Assembly: GCA_002418285.1 (NCBI GenBank)
Contig: DIDT01000052.1
Coordinates: 124,001-188,000, forward strand
Reading direction: 5' to 3'
Length of the DNA: 64,000 bases
From: Phycisphaerales bacterium UBA5793
Lineage (GTDB): Bacteria > Planctomycetota > Phycisphaerae > Phycisphaerales > UBA5793
In this document: positions 63,643-64,000 of the stretch, piece after piece
Layout of the letters: every line of letters starts with the position of its first letter
Position numbering within the stretch: position 1 is the first letter of the stretch
The notes under the pieces: generated by a model
Seen by the model: only the letters and a program-made list of their open reading frames with translations
Told to the model about the DNA's origin: nothing
Database searches by the model: none
Program-made: the position numbers and the translations under genes

Positions 63643-64000
63643 CTCAGTCCGTGCTCCAGGTCGTGCCAGAGATCTTCGACGTTTTCGATGCCAACGCTGA
63701 GACGGCAGAGGTTGTCGTCGATTCCGAGCGTCTTGCGCTTTTCGGGCGGTACAGACGCGTGCGTCATGATCGCGGGATGTTCGATGAGCGACTCGACGCC
63801 GCCGAGCGACTCGGCGAGCGAGAAGAGATGCACGCGTTCGAGAAATCGGCGCGATTCGTTGAGGCCACCTTTGAGCCAGATGGTGATCATGCCGCCGCCG
63901 GCCGGCTCGCCGTTGAGGCGCATCTGCTTTTGTGCGATGGCATGCTGCGGATGCGATGGCAGGCCGGGGTAGACGATGCGTTCGACGCTTGGGTGCGCCT
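63639..64000 (-). CDS. cystathionine gamma-synthase/lyase-type PLP enzyme, C-terminal part
   Basis: The last about 120 residues of a Cys/Met metabolism PLP enzyme that continues past the right edge. HPSVERIVYPGLPSHPQHAIA, GGGMITIWLKGG, FSLAESLGGVESLIEHPA and THASVPPEKRKTLGIDDNLCRLSVGIE are typical of this family's C-terminal domain. The PLP lysine lies outside the window. Synthase versus lyase cannot be decided from this part. Confidence 0.9.
   Translation of the reverse strand, partial: AHPSVERIVYPGLPSHPQHAIAQKQMRLNGEPAGGGMITIWLKGGLNESRRFLERVHLFSLAESLGGVESLIEHPAIMTHASVPPEKRKTLGIDDNLCRLSVGIENVEDLWHDLEHGLS

Overview
The window looks like a chromosomal segment of a GC-rich bacterium of the Planctomycetota, probably close to class Phycisphaerae. 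This is inferred from gene content: prepilin-type proteins of the planctomycete G/FTLIELLVVIAIIALLIG kind, a degenerate PEP-CTERM-like sorting tail, a McsA/McsB pair, a lysine-rich-tailed DksA-like protein, many secreted proteins of unknown role, and a scattered division/cell-wall cluster. MurE carries the DNPR motif, which predicts meso-diaminopimelate peptidoglycan. No 16S gene is present, so the placement is not firm.

Layout. 0-5 kb (minus strand): an ECF sigma factor, its overlapping membrane-anchored partner, a secretin-like coiled-coil protein, a YceI protein and two unknown envelope proteins. 5-10.7 kb: fabI, an MFS-like transporter overlapping it tail to tail, tRNA-Arg(CCG), a secreted WD40 protein, tRNA-Ser(CGA), a DUF4920 lipoprotein, a PEP-CTERM-like protein and a small cysteine-rich lipoprotein. 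10.7-14.8 kb: a VTT-domain membrane protein, a fatty acid desaturase, an M28 peptidase lipoprotein and purE. 14.8-18.1 kb: two tandem paralogous secreted proteins that share promoter layout and 5' leader. 18.1-26.5 kb: a TIM-barrel epimerase-like protein, mcsB-mcsA, a membrane protein, a 1175-residue degenerate indolepyruvate oxidoreductase-like fusion, and rho. 26.5-29.4 kb: a solitary adenine methyltransferase divergent from an aminotransferase.

29.4-36.7 kb holds two divergent redox operons. The minus-strand one encodes a cyclic-nucleotide-binding/four-cluster ferredoxin fusion, a cytochrome b-like protein, a tetraheme and a hexaheme cytochrome. The plus-strand one encodes a c554-like cytochrome and an NDH-2 dehydrogenase fused to a cyclic-nucleotide-binding domain. 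Together they look like an uncharacterised electron-transfer system with nucleotide-sensing modules on its two soluble-donor ends.

36.7-46.1 kb: two zinc-ribbon membrane proteins, an HMG-CoA lyase, murG (away from the other mur genes), two pseudopilins with long 5' leaders, accA, a histone-H1-like/DksA-like fusion and lspA. 46.1-55.4 kb: thrS preceded by a 19-residue leader peptide with ten threonine codons, an antiterminator pairing and a terminator, that is, a complete-looking classical attenuator; then murE-murF-mraY, a CrtC/AttH-like protein and a convergent ftsW/rodA gene.

55.4-59.3 kb is an accessory patch. It contains dispersed repeats and variable-stem hairpins, a decayed small membrane gene, an FRG-domain gene and a TIR-domain gene of visibly lower GC. 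It is the best candidate for an undescribed anti-phage or toxin-type system. 59.3-64 kb returns to core-type genes: an AhpD-like protein, asd, a metallophosphoesterase, a helix-turn-helix membrane protein, a phosphatidylserine decarboxylase and the 3' end of a cystathionine synthase/lyase-type gene.
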